From positions 1 to 48,406 of the forward strand of contig NZ_JAAXPG010000043.1 in NCBI RefSeq assembly GCF_012396365.1: a stretch of DNA of 48,406 nt, in the 5' to 3' direction. The notes beneath the pieces are model-generated. The model had not been told where the DNA came from, searched no databases, and saw only the letters and a list, made by a program, of their open reading frames with translations. The stretch is from Nocardiopsis alborubida (GTDB taxonomy: Bacteria > Actinomycetota > Actinomycetes > Streptosporangiales > Streptosporangiaceae). The position numbers and the translations under genes were made by a program. Below are positions 37,408 through 45,360 of the stretch, piece after piece (within the stretch, counting starts at the first letter, position 1; every line of letters starts with the position of its first letter).

Positions 37408-37638
37408 GGGCGGTTCCCCTGGGAGGTCGTGGAGGCGGGTCTCTGCCCATTGTCCGTGATGGCGGTGACCAGGACGAAGGGCGGGGCGCACAGTTCTGCG
37501 GGCCCCGGGGTTGTAGGAGGTCGCCTGAGACGGGGGTCACGCGGAGGTGTCCGGCGGATCCGGATGGTGAGGGAGGGTCTGGCATGAGCCCGCCCCATCC
37601 GGCACTCGTGTCACACCGGCAACGTATCCGGCGGCCTG

Positions 37639-37857
37639 TTAGGCAGGCGTGCCGTCCTCGTGCAGGGTGGAGAGGAGGGCGCCCCAGCCGGAGGAGGGGA
37701 AGGCGAGGTGCCCGAGGGCGCGGTTCTGGGTGTCGCGGACGTGAAGGTGGGAGGCGGTCTCAGCGACCTCGACACAGTGGCCTCCCTGGTTGCCGCCGCA
37801 GCTGGACTCGTGCCGTACCTGGCGATGGACGCTCCACGACTCTGGCGACCAACAACG
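37639..37857 (-). pseudogene. DUF397 gene remnant lacking a start codon
   Basis: Leftward reading ends at TAA 37641-37639 and gives a clear DUF397 C-terminus: RHESSCGGNQGGHCVEVAE, then HLHVRDTQNRALGHLAFP and WGALLSTLHEDGTPA. The frame is open only back to a TGA at 37860-37858 and has no ATG, GTG or TTG in that span, so the normal start is missing. A GTG at 37837 exists in another frame and would need a frameshift. It lies head to head with a truncated ATPase gene, both losing their 5' ends at the same place, which suggests one deletion. It may be expressed only if an unusual start is used. Confidence 0.6.
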
Positions 37858-38162
37858 TCAGGCACGCCCCGGTCGGCAGCGCGGGACGCGGCGGCTTCTA
37901 CGTCCGGGCGCTCCTCTTCCACGGCTGGCTGCGCGTGGAGGTTCTCGACGCCTACGGACGGGCCCCGTCCCTCCGGGTCGTCACCCCCGGCACCCGCGCC
38001 GGGGGCGGGCGCGGACTGGTTCTGGTCAACGCCCTCTCTTCTCGGTGGGGGAGCTTCCAATCCCTGCGCGGACCTGGGATGTTCTTCGAGTTGCGGTGGC
38101 GGGTGCCCGAGCCGCTGGCTCCGGTCGCCCCTGCGGTCCCCCTCCCCCGGAAGGACTGGTGA
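37842..38162 (+). pseudogene. 5'-truncated RsbW-like ATPase gene
   Basis: From about 37842 the frame encodes LATNNVRHAPVGSAGRGGFY, then LFHGWLRVEVLDAYGRAPS, GGGRGLVLVNALSSRWGS and GMFFELRWRVPEPLAP, a typical small actinomycete HATPase from the N box on. The helix before the N box (S-E-L) and the first 40-50 residues are absent; upstream in-frame sequence is Arg/Pro-rich shadow, with no good start nearby. ATP could not be bound normally without the missing part. It runs head to head with the DUF397 remnant. Two small intact genes follow closely. Confidence 0.6.
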
Positions 38163-38167
38163 GCACC

Positions 38168-38386
38168 ATGGAGGGCTACCACATGAGGCCGAGCGCGGCC
38201 GTGCTGACGCTGCGCGAGGAGTTCCCCGACCTCCTCGTCTGCGAACTGCACGGAGGACGGGGGCGACCCCGCCTCGTGGCGACCAGTGCCCGGACCATCC
38301 CCACCGGCCAGCCCGGGCTGGTCGTGTGCGGAGGCTCCGAGGAACCGCGGAAGGCGCTGCGGGCTCTGGAAGGCGGTGCGGTATGA
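38168..38386 (+). CDS. Small protein of unknown function, 72 residues
   Basis: ATG 38168, five bases after the stop of the ATPase remnant, with GGTGAG upstream. The product begins MEGYHMRPSAAVLTLREEFP and contains VCELHGGRGRPRLVATSAR and a short C-terminal RKALRALEGGAV. No family recognised. Its stop overlaps the next start (ATGA), so the two are coupled. Its position after a DUF397/ATPase locus suggests it belonged to that module. Confidence 0.6.
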   Translation: MEGYHMRPSAAVLTLREEFPDLLVCELHGGRGRPRLVATSARTIPTGQPGLVVCGGSEEPRKALRALEGGAV

Positions 38387-38712
38387 GCGCGGTCATGACC
38401 CTGGAGACCGTGGAGGCCTCCGTTCCCCAGGAGGTGGGGCGCCTCCGTGCCACCTACCGCAAGCGGGGGTGGACGGTCTGGCACGGCAGCGCGACCGGCC
38501 AGTACTGGGCGGCGCACACCGGCCGCATGGTGATGCTGAGCGGTGACACCGCCCGGGATCTGGCTGCGGAGATCGAGAAGACGCAACCGAGCAGGCCGCT
38601 GGCGGCGGTTCCCGCCCCAGGCGCGGCGGTGGCACACGGAGCTGAGGCCGCCGCCGAGTCCCGGGCCGTGTGCCTCCTGGACCGGTCGGGAGCGGTGGCC
38701 AGCGGTAGGTGA
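38383..38712 (+). CDS. Small protein of unknown function, 109 residues
   Basis: ATG 38383 overlaps the previous stop. The core RATYRKRGWTVWHGSATGQY, then AAHTGRMVMLSGDTARDLAAE, looks like a compact alpha/beta fold with conserved Trp and Gly; the last third is Ala/Pro-rich. No family recognised. With the 72-residue gene it forms the intact tail of a locus whose DUF397 and ATPase genes are broken. A strong hairpin follows. Confidence 0.6.
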   Translation: MSAVMTLETVEASVPQEVGRLRATYRKRGWTVWHGSATGQYWAAHTGRMVMLSGDTARDLAAEIEKTQPSRPLAAVPAPGAAVAHGAEAAAESRAVCLLDRSGAVASGR

Positions 38713-38723
38713 CAGGCGGTGAC

Positions 38724-38761
38724 GGCCGCGGCCCGGGAGCCGGTGTCCCCGGGCCGCGGCC
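38724..38761. terminator. Terminator hairpin, shares core with the 30-bp palindrome
   Basis: GGCCGCGGCCCGGG (38724-38737) and CCCGGGCCGCGGCC (38748-38761) are exact 14-base arms with a ten-base loop, between the stops of convergent genes. The arm sequence also occurs within the palindrome at 9041-9070. Confidence 0.75.
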
Positions 38762-38810
38762 AGCGCGCACAATCAGGCGAATGCATCCGCGCCCGTCACG
38801 CGGGGCGCCG

Positions 38811-39884
38811 TCAGGCGGTCGCGGCCCCGGAGCGGCGGATGCGGGTGATCGGGACCGGAAGCACGCACACGGGGACGGGCAGGCGCAGCCGGTGGCCGGT
38901 GTCGGCCGGGACGCCCGTGTCGGGGTCCAAGAGGAGCGAGGCCAGCGAGTCGCCGTTCTGGGCGGCCACGACCAGGTGGTCGGGTTCCTCGCGGTGGCCG
39001 CGCACGACGGTGAAGTTGCGCGGCCACGGCCCTCCGGCAGGGGTGTTGGCGACGTGCTCCAGGCGGGCGCCGCCGTCGCGGACGGCGAAGGTGGCGATCG
39101 TGTCCGCGCCCCGGTTGGACACGTAGACGTGGTCGCCGTTCGTGAGGATCTCGGCGGGGAAGTTCGCGCCCGCGGCCTCCTCGCCGGTGGCCTCGACGGA
39201 GCCCAGGTGCTCGGCGGTGCCGGTGCCCGAATCCCAGCGCAGGACGTGCACGCGCGAGTCCAGCTCGCCCGCCACGTAGAGGTACTCGCCGAGGACGGCG
39301 GTGTGCCGGGGCCCGGTGCCCGGTGGCAGGGCGACGGCGCCGACCTCCTCATCGCCGCGCAGAACGCGCAGCTCGTCGGTGCCCAGGTCGGCCACCAGCA
39401 GGTGGTGCTCGTCGGGGGCGACGGTGCTGTGCGCGTGCGGACCCTCCTGGCGGTCGGTGACCGGGCCGCTTCCGGAGTGCGCGAACTCCGCCACGATTCC
39501 GTCGAGGGAACCGTCCTCGGCCAGGGCGTACAGCGTGGCCACTCCGTTGGCGTAGTTGGTCACCGCCAGTTCGGAACCGCGCGTGAGCACATGGCAGGGC
39601 GACCCGCCGCCGGTCGGGGACTGGCCCAGCTCGGTGAGCCCGGCGCCACCGTCGATCCGGAAGGCGGTGACGGTGCCCTTCTCGCGCTCGTTGACCGCGT
39701 ACACCGTGGGCGGGTCCTCGCGGAAGGCCAGGAAGGACGGACCCGGGGTGTGGGCGGCCGCGCCGCCGTCGGTCATCTCGCCGGTCATGGGGTCGAACCA
39801 GACGCGGTAGATCCCCTCGCCCTCCCCGGGAGGGTCGGAGTCGGGGGTGTAGGTGCCCACCAGCAGGAGCCGCTTGCCGTCCAT
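38811..39884 (-). CDS. Lactonase-family seven-bladed beta-propeller protein (6-phosphogluconolactonase YbhE type)
   Basis: 357 residues from ATG 39884 (MDGKRLLLVGTYT); longer in-frame starts exist but the LLLVGTYT opening is the family norm. Features: PSFLAFREDPPTVYAVNE, SPCHVLTRGSELAVTNYANG, HAHSTVAPDEHHLLVADLGTD, GPRHTAV, then NRGADTIATFAV and GGPWPRNFTV. These H/N/R positions recur in each blade of the lactonase family. The E. coli member hydrolyses 6-phosphogluconolactone in the pentose phosphate pathway; many paralogues have other or unknown substrates. No signal peptide, so cytoplasmic. No pathway partner is adjacent. Confidence 0.82.
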   Translation of the reverse strand: MDGKRLLLVGTYTPDSDPPGEGEGIYRVWFDPMTGEMTDGGAAAHTPGPSFLAFREDPPTVYAVNEREKGTVTAFRIDGGAGLTELGQSPTGGGSPCHVLTRGSELAVTNYANGVATLYALAEDGSLDGIVAEFAHSGSGPVTDRQEGPHAHSTVAPDEHHLLVADLGTDELRVLRGDEEVGAVALPPGTGPRHTAVLGEYLYVAGELDSRVHVLRWDSGTGTAEHLGSVEATGEEAAGANFPAEILTNGDHVYVSNRGADTIATFAVRDGGARLEHVANTPAGGPWPRNFTVVRGHREEPDHLVVAAQNGDSLASLLLDPDTGVPADTGHRLRLPVPVCVLPVPITRIRRSGAATA

Positions 39885-40209
39885 CGAGTTGTCCGCCGAT
39901 TCGCCCACCGGGGGCCTCGCTTCCCTCGCGCCTGTGATGTCCGCCGACAGTGGTCTACACCACTGAGGACCACGGCGCATGCTACAGGTCTTGGTCCCCG
40001 ACTATCAGAGCGGACCCGGCGGGTCCGGCGCCTCGAAGGGCCTTCCCGTGAAGCGGGAGGACTGCCCGGCGTAGCGGAAACTTCGGCTCCTCGGTACATC
40101 ACATCCCCATGAATACCCCCGTACAAGTGCCGTACAATTGATTGCACTCTCGCCCGTGCTTCCGACACGGCCGGTCGAGGGGCCCGCCCAGCACGAAGGA
40201 AAACGCCCC
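39885..40209. other. Divergent region between the lactonase-like gene and the toxin-antitoxin operon
   Basis: About 325 bases with no gene seen. The part next to the antitoxin gene (40095-40150) is AT-richer, with GTACAA repeated at 40121 and 40132 and the inverted repeat listed separately. TACAAT (40133-40138) could be a -10 box; no good -35 is seen. Confidence 0.4.
40132..40147. promoter_or_regulatory. Inverted repeat GTACAAT-tg-ATTGCAC, probable antitoxin operator
   Basis: Seven-base arms with one mismatch around two central bases, about 65 bases before the antitoxin start and overlapping a possible -10 box. Ribbon-helix-helix antitoxins of this family repress their own operon through such sites. 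Confidence 0.5.
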
Positions 40210-40482
40210 ATGAGTACCGCCACAGAACGCATCGAAGTCCGTCTCACGCCCGAGGACAAGGACCTGCTCCTCGAGGCGGCCCGCATCAGCCACGAGTCCA
40301 CTTCCAAGTTCGTCGTCCGGGTGGCCCGGGAGGCGGCCGAGGAGGTCGTGGAACGCGAGCAGACCACCAAGGTCCCCGCAGCGTTCTTCGACGCCATGGT
40401 CGAGTCCCTGGAGGAACCCGCGCAGCCAATCGAGGAGCTGGCCTCCGCGGTGCGCAAGCACCGCTCCATAGTGAAGAGGTAA
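40210..40482 (+). CDS. DUF1778 ribbon-helix-helix antitoxin (TacA/AtaR type)
   Basis: 90 residues; ATG 40210 with AAGGAAA upstream. The N-terminal ribbon-helix-helix is TERIEVRLTPEDKDLLLEAA followed by RISHESTSKFVVRVAREAAE, the DUF1778 signature (I-x-x-R-x-x-x-E/D-x-K...L...AA). The C-terminal tail (PQPIEELASAVRKHRS region) would wrap the toxin. It should bind DNA upstream and neutralise the acetyltransferase encoded eight bases downstream. Confidence 0.88.
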   Translation: MSTATERIEVRLTPEDKDLLLEAARISHESTSKFVVRVAREAAEEVVEREQTTKVPAAFFDAMVESLEEPAQPIEELASAVRKHRSIVKR

Positions 40483-40489
40483 ACCAACC

Positions 40490-40981
40490 GTGTTCGTCTG
40501 CCAGCCCCTCATCCGAGAGCACCAGACCGACTCCTTCTCCTGCGGGAAGGAGGAGCTGGACTCCTGGCTGCGCAGAAGCGCGCTGCACGCCCGGGCCAAC
40601 AACACCGCAGCCACCTTCGTCTGGTGCGAGGAGGGCAGCACGGAGGTGGCGGCCTACTACTCCTTCACCTCCATGACCCTGGAGAGGGAGGAGCTGCCCG
40701 AGTCCCTGGCCCGGGGCAGCATGCACAGGATTCCCGCGGTGCTGCTGGCGCGGCTGGCGCTGCACACCCGCTACCAGGGGCAGGGACTCGGCCCGGTTCT
40801 GCTGGTGGACGCCTTCGAACGGGCCCTGGCGGGCAACCAGGTCTTCGCGGTCCGGTTCCTCGCGGTCGACGCCTTGGACGAGGACGCGTACACCTTCTAC
40901 GAGAAACACGGATTCCGCGGAATCCCCGGGAGCATGCGCCTGTACCGCAAGATGAGCGACATCGCCAAGACGCTCGAATGA
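40490..40981 (+). CDS. GNAT-family acetyltransferase toxin (TacT/AtaT type)
   Basis: 163 residues from GTG 40490; the ribosome binding site GAAGAGG overlaps the antitoxin end. Family signatures: LIREHQTDSFSCGKEELDSWL at the start in outline, acetyl-CoA binding RLALHTRYQGQGLGPVLL (R/Q-x-x-G-x-G/A) and the catalytic-tyrosine region AYTFYEKHGF. Toxins of this class acetylate the amino group of charged tRNA and stop translation; the antitoxin blocks this. Order (antitoxin first), spacing and hairpin afterwards fit a complete TacAT module. The tRNA it targets cannot be told. Confidence 0.88.
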   Translation: MFVCQPLIREHQTDSFSCGKEELDSWLRRSALHARANNTAATFVWCEEGSTEVAAYYSFTSMTLEREELPESLARGSMHRIPAVLLARLALHTRYQGQGLGPVLLVDAFERALAGNQVFAVRFLAVDALDEDAYTFYEKHGFRGIPGSMRLYRKMSDIAKTLE

Positions 40982-40985
40982 CGAC

Positions 40986-41015
40986 GAGCCCTGCCCGATC
41001 AACCGGGCAGGGCTC
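40986..41015. terminator. Terminator hairpin between the toxin gene and hrpA
   Basis: GAGCCCTGCCCG (40986-40997) and CGGGCAGGGCTC (41004-41015) are exact 12-base arms with a six-base loop and CTTCG after it. It begins five bases after the toxin stop and also lies downstream of hrpA, so it can act in both directions. Confidence 0.75.
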
Positions 41016-41057
41016 CTTCGCGGTAGGCCGGGGGGAGCGCCCCGACGGCCGCGGCCC

Positions 41058-44000
41058 CTACCTGCGCTCGGCGGCCTTGACGGCCTCGACCGCCTTGAGG
41101 ATGCGCTTGTCCGAGACCGGGTAGGCCGTGCGCAATTCCTGCGCGAACAGGCTCACCCGGTACTCCTCCAGCATCCAGCGCAGCTCCGCCACGTCCGGGT
41201 CGGCCGCCCGGCCGGGCGGCAGGCTCCCGCGCAGCTTGGCCACGGCCTGGCGCATCTGCTCGACCTTGGACATGTTCACCTGGTCGCGGCGCGGGTTCTC
41301 CGGCAGCTTGCCCAGCCGGTACTCCACCCCGCGCAGGTAGCGGTGCAGGTCGTCCAGGCGGGCCAGGCCGGTGCGGGTCACGAACCCCTCGCCCACCAGG
41401 TCGCCGAGCTGGCCCTGCACGTCGTTGAGCGAGGGCAGCACGGCCAGGGACGTGGTCCCCTTGACCTTCTTGGACACCTTGCGCCACAGCACCAGGACGC
41501 GCGCGGACTTGTCCAGGATCTCGGCCAGGGTGTCGCCGAGGTCGGCGCTCACCCGGTCGGCGAGCTTGGCGAAGTCGTCGCCGTTCCACACCGGGCCGCC
41601 CTCGCGGGCGAGCAGGTGGTCCACGGCGGCCGTCTCGGCGTCGTCGAGCATCCTGCGGATCGAACCGTGCGGGTTGTCGGCCAGGGCCAGCTTGTCGGGG
41701 TTGTTGAGCCCCTTGCTCACCACGTTCGCCACGGACGGCACGGTGAGCAGCAGCAGTCGGCGGGTGCCCGCCCACATCGCGGCGCGCTGCTCGGGACGGG
41801 TGTCGAAGATGCGGATCGCGACGCTGTCGCCCTCGTCCACCAGCGCCGGGTAGCCCTTGACCTTGGGCCCCAGCGCCTTGCGCTCCAGGGTCTGCTCCAG
41901 CGGACCGAAGTCCCAGGAGGTCAGGCCCTTCTTCTCCACGCCCTTGGCCTCGGCCGAGATCGCCTCGCGCAGGCGCGGTTTGAGCTTGGCGCGCAGCTTC
42001 TCCAGGTCCTTGGACTCGGCCAGGGTCCGGCCCCGGTCGTCCACGGCCCGGAAGGTGATGCGCAGGTGGTCGGGCACCCTGTCGAGCTGGAAGTCGCCGG
42101 GTGCGATCCGCTCCCCCGCCGTCCGGGTGAGCTCGTCCGCCAGCGCCGCGGTGAGCGGCCCCTCGTAGGGGGTCAGCCCGGCCAGCGCGCGGGCGGCGTT
42201 GTCCGGGACCGGGACGAAGTTGCGGCGCAGCGGTTTGGGCAGCGAGCGGATGAGCGCGGTCACCAGCTCGGCGCGCAGGCCCGGGATCTGCCAGTCGAAC
42301 CCGGTGTCCTCCACCTGGTTGAGGAACTTCACCGGGACGCGCGCGGTGACCCCGTCGGAGTCGCTGCCCGGCTCGAACTGGTAGCTGAGCGGGAAGGTGA
42401 ACTCGCCCTGGCGCCACACGTCCGGGTAGTCGTCCTCGCTGATCGACCCCGCGCCCTCGTTGATGAGCTCGTCGCGGGTGAAGTCCAGCAGCTCGGGCTC
42501 GGTGCGGCGTGCCTTCTTCCACCAGGAGTCGAAGTGCGCGGCCGAGACCACCGAGTCCGGCAGGCGGGCGTCGTAGAACCGGAACAGCGTCTCGTCGTCC
42601 ACGACGATGTCGCGGCGCCGGGCGCGGTGTTCGAGGTCCTCCACCTCGTCCAGGAGCTTGCGGTTGTCGTGGAAGAAGTGGTGGCGGGTCTCCCAGTCGC
42701 CCTCGACCAGGGCGCGGCGGATGAACAGCTCCCGGGACAGCTCGGGGTCGATCCGCCCGTAGGAGACCTTGCGCTGCACGACGATGGGCACGCCGTAGAG
42801 GGTGACGCGCTCGAAGGCCATGACGGCGCCGCGCTTGCGCTCCCAGTGCGGCTCGCTGTAGCTGCGCTTGACGATGTCCCCGGCCAGCTCCTCGGCCCAC
42901 TCCGGCTCGATCCGGGCCACCATGCGGCCCCAGAGCTTGGAGGTCTCCACCAGCTCGGCGACCATCACGTAGCGGGGCTGCTTCTTGAACAGCGCCGAAC
43001 CGGGGAAGACGGCGAAGCGGGCGCCCCGGCCCCCCAGGTACTCGTGTTTCTCGGGGTCCTTGAGACCCACGTGGGACAGGAGCCCGGCCAGCAGCGACAT
43101 ATGCACGCCGCGGGGGTCGGCGGCCTCCTCGCGCGGGCGCGGCACCTCCACGCCCATGGAGCGCAGGACCTGCCTGAGCTGGCCGTGGATGTCCTGCCAC
43201 TCGCGTACGCGCAGGTAGTTGAGGTACTCCTCGCGGCACATCCTGCGGAACTGGTTGCCCGACAGCTCCTGCTGCTTCTCGCGCAGGTAGTTCCACAGGT
43301 TGAGGTAGGCCAGGAAGTCCGACTCCTTGTCGGTGAACCTGGCGTGCGCCTGCTGGGCCTGCTGCTGCTTGTCGGTGGGCCGCTCGCGCGGGTCCTGGAT
43401 GGACAGGGCCGCGGTGATGACCAGGACCTCGCCCAGGACGTCGCGCTCCTCGGCCTCCAGGACCATCCGGCCCAGTCGGGGGTCGATGGGCAGCTGGGCC
43501 AGGCGGCGGCCGGTCGGGGTGAGCCTGCGTTTGCCCCCGGACTCGTCGGGGTGCAGGGCGCCCAGCTCGTTGAGGAGGTTGACGCCGTCCTTGATCTGGC
43601 GGTGGTCGGGGCCGTCCACGAACGGGAAGGCGGCGACGTCGCCCAGCCCCAGGGCGGCCATCTGGAGGATGACCGAGGCCAGGTTGGTGCGCAGGATCTC
43701 GGGGTCGGTGTACTCGGGGCGGGAGAGGAAGTCCTCCTCCGAGTACAGCCGGATGCAGATGCCCTCCGAGACACGGCCGCAGCGGCCCTTGCGCTGGTTG
43801 GCGGAGGCCTGGGAGACCGCCTCGATGGGCAGGCGCTGCACCTTGGTGCGGTGGGAGTAGCGGGAGATGCGCGCGGTGCCGGGATCGATGACGTACTTGA
43901 TGCCGGGGACGGTCAGGGAGGTCTCGGCGACGTTGGTGGCCAGGACGATGCGCCGTCCGCTGTGCGAGGACCACACGCGTCTCTGCTCGCTCGTGGACAG

Positions 44001-45008
44001 GCGCGCGTAGAGCGGCAGGACCTCGGTGCCCGGGAGCTTCTTCTTCTCCAGCGCCTCGGCGGTGTCGCGGATCTCGCGCTCGCCGCTGAGGAAGACCAGC
44101 ACGTCGCCGGGGGCCTCGCGGCCGAGTTCGTCGACGGCGTCCAGGATGGCCTGGGTCTGGTCGCGGTCGGTGCCGCCGCCCGGGTTCTTCTCCTCGGGGT
44201 CGAGGATCTCCTCGGAGATGGGCCGGTAGCGGACCTCGACCGGGTAGGTGCGCCCGGAGACCTCGACGATGGGGGCGTCGTCGAAGTGGCGGGAGAAGCG
44301 CTCGGGGTCGATGGTGGCCGAGGTGATGACGACCTTGAGGTCGGGGCGCCGGGGCAGCAGCTGCTTGAGGTAGCCCAGCAGGAAGTCGACGTTGAGGCTG
44401 CGCTCGTGGGCCTCGTCGATGATGAGCGTGTCGTACTGGCGCAGCATGCGGTCGTGCTGGATCTCGGCGAGCAGGATGCCGTCGGTCATCAGCTTGACCA
44501 GGGTGCTGTCGCTGGAGGAGTCGGTGAAGCGGACCTTGTAGCCGACCGTCTCGCCCAGCGGGGTGCCGATCTCCTCGGCGATGCGCTCGGCGACGGTGCG
44601 GGCGGCCAGCCGCCGGGGCTGGGTGTGGCCGATGGTGCCCATGACGCCGCGCCCCAGCTCCAGGCAGATCTTGGGCAGCTGGGTGGTCTTGCCCGAACCG
44701 GTCTCACCGGCGACGATGACGACCTGGTGGTCGCGGATGGCCTCGGCGATGTCCTCACGCCGGGAACTGACCGGCAGGGACTCGGGGTAGCTCAGCTCGG
44801 GCACGGACTCGCGGCGCAGGTTCACGCGCAGGAGCGCCTCGTCGACGTCCCCGGAGATCTGGGCGGCGACGGAGGCGCGGCGGCGCTCGTCGCCGATCTT
44901 GGCCAGGCCGTCGATACGCCGACGGAGCCGGTGGCGGTCCGAGGGCATGAGGTCGCGCAGCCGGGAACGCAGCGTGTCCGCGGCGGGCGCGGGCGTGGTG
45001 GTGCTCAT
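41058..45008 (-). CDS. hrpA: ATP-dependent RNA helicase HrpA (DEAH box)
   Basis: 1316 residues, full length for HrpA. Helicase motifs in order: I GETGSGKTTQLP, Ia TQPRRLAART, II DEAH in LIIDEAHERSLNVDFLLGYL, III SAT in ITSATIDPERF, V TNVAETSLTVPGI, VI QRKGRCGR. These are followed by the winged-helix/HA2 and OB regions, and a long C-terminal extension specific to HrpA (DUF3418) with SYQFEPGSDSDGVTARVP. In E. coli HrpA helps process fimbrial mRNA and clears stalled ribosomes. No ribosome binding site is apparent before the ATG. It stands alone in the minus orientation. Confidence 0.95.
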   Translation of the reverse strand: MSTTTPAPAADTLRSRLRDLMPSDRHRLRRRIDGLAKIGDERRRASVAAQISGDVDEALLRVNLRRESVPELSYPESLPVSSRREDIAEAIRDHQVVIVAGETGSGKTTQLPKICLELGRGVMGTIGHTQPRRLAARTVAERIAEEIGTPLGETVGYKVRFTDSSSDSTLVKLMTDGILLAEIQHDRMLRQYDTLIIDEAHERSLNVDFLLGYLKQLLPRRPDLKVVITSATIDPERFSRHFDDAPIVEVSGRTYPVEVRYRPISEEILDPEEKNPGGGTDRDQTQAILDAVDELGREAPGDVLVFLSGEREIRDTAEALEKKKLPGTEVLPLYARLSTSEQRRVWSSHSGRRIVLATNVAETSLTVPGIKYVIDPGTARISRYSHRTKVQRLPIEAVSQASANQRKGRCGRVSEGICIRLYSEEDFLSRPEYTDPEILRTNLASVILQMAALGLGDVAAFPFVDGPDHRQIKDGVNLLNELGALHPDESGGKRRLTPTGRRLAQLPIDPRLGRMVLEAEERDVLGEVLVITAALSIQDPRERPTDKQQQAQQAHARFTDKESDFLAYLNLWNYLREKQQELSGNQFRRMCREEYLNYLRVREWQDIHGQLRQVLRSMGVEVPRPREEAADPRGVHMSLLAGLLSHVGLKDPEKHEYLGGRGARFAVFPGSALFKKQPRYVMVAELVETSKLWGRMVARIEPEWAEELAGDIVKRSYSEPHWERKRGAVMAFERVTLYGVPIVVQRKVSYGRIDPELSRELFIRRALVEGDWETRHHFFHDNRKLLDEVEDLEHRARRRDIVVDDETLFRFYDARLPDSVVSAAHFDSWWKKARRTEPELLDFTRDELINEGAGSISEDDYPDVWRQGEFTFPLSYQFEPGSDSDGVTARVPVKFLNQVEDTGFDWQIPGLRAELVTALIRSLPKPLRRNFVPVPDNAARALAGLTPYEGPLTAALADELTRTAGERIAPGDFQLDRVPDHLRITFRAVDDRGRTLAESKDLEKLRAKLKPRLREAISAEAKGVEKKGLTSWDFGPLEQTLERKALGPKVKGYPALVDEGDSVAIRIFDTRPEQRAAMWAGTRRLLLLTVPSVANVVSKGLNNPDKLALADNPHGSIRRMLDDAETAAVDHLLAREGGPVWNGDDFAKLADRVSADLGDTLAEILDKSARVLVLWRKVSKKVKGTTSLAVLPSLNDVQGQLGDLVGEGFVTRTGLARLDDLHRYLRGVEYRLGKLPENPRRDQVNMSKVEQMRQAVAKLRGSLPPGRAADPDVAELRWMLEEYRVSLFAQELRTAYPVSDKRILKAVEAVKAAERR

Positions 45009-45276
45009 CAGTAGTCAAGGGTAGGAGGGACGGCAACCGGTTTTCGCCGCCGGGCGCGCGCGGCGGGCGCGCGGCCACGGGCGGGCGAAGGAGCGCCGCG
45101 GGCACGTACCGGCCAACGCCCGGAGGGCCCGTTCTGTTCCGGGGGTCCGGCCGGACGTGGCGCGGACCCGCGGCAGACGCCCGGTCCCGGCGGTGCCGCG
45201 CCGCCGGGACCCGTTCGGGCGCCGCCACCCGGAGGATCGGTGTCGCCGGTGTGAAGCTCGGGTTCTGACCTGCGAT
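45009..45276. other. Upstream region of hrpA
   Basis: With the hairpin that follows, this forms a gap of about 350 bases between hrpA and the polyketide synthase gene, both leftward. No gene seen. The hrpA promoter must be here; on the minus strand TACCCT lies just before the ATG, compatible with a leaderless start, but no good -35 supports it. Confidence 0.35.
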
Positions 45277-45331
45277 GATCTTGTACTTATAGCCGATGTC
45301 GGCGCTCGAACCTCGCTATAAGCACAAGATC
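45277..45331 (-). terminator. AT-containing 17-bp hairpin after the polyketide synthase gene
   Basis: GATCTTGTACTTATAGC (45277-45293) and GCTATAAGCACAAGATC (45315-45331) pair over 17 positions around a 21-base loop. On the minus strand the only non-Watson-Crick pair is a G-U wobble, whereas on the plus strand it is an A-C clash, which points to function in the leftward transcript. It lies about 30 bases after the synthase stop. The arms are strikingly AT-rich for this genome. Confidence 0.65.
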
Positions 45332-45360
45332 ACGGCGAAAGGGAAGGGCCTGTCCGCGCG

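Noticed and set aside
37408..37638. Riboswitch or BioQ/BirA operator before bioY
   Set aside because: No matching inverted repeat or conserved structure found in this 230-base stretch.
41343..45014. 1223-codon open frame on the plus strand, opposite hrpA
   Set aside because: Antisense shadow; no domain-like pattern, while hrpA has all helicase motifs.
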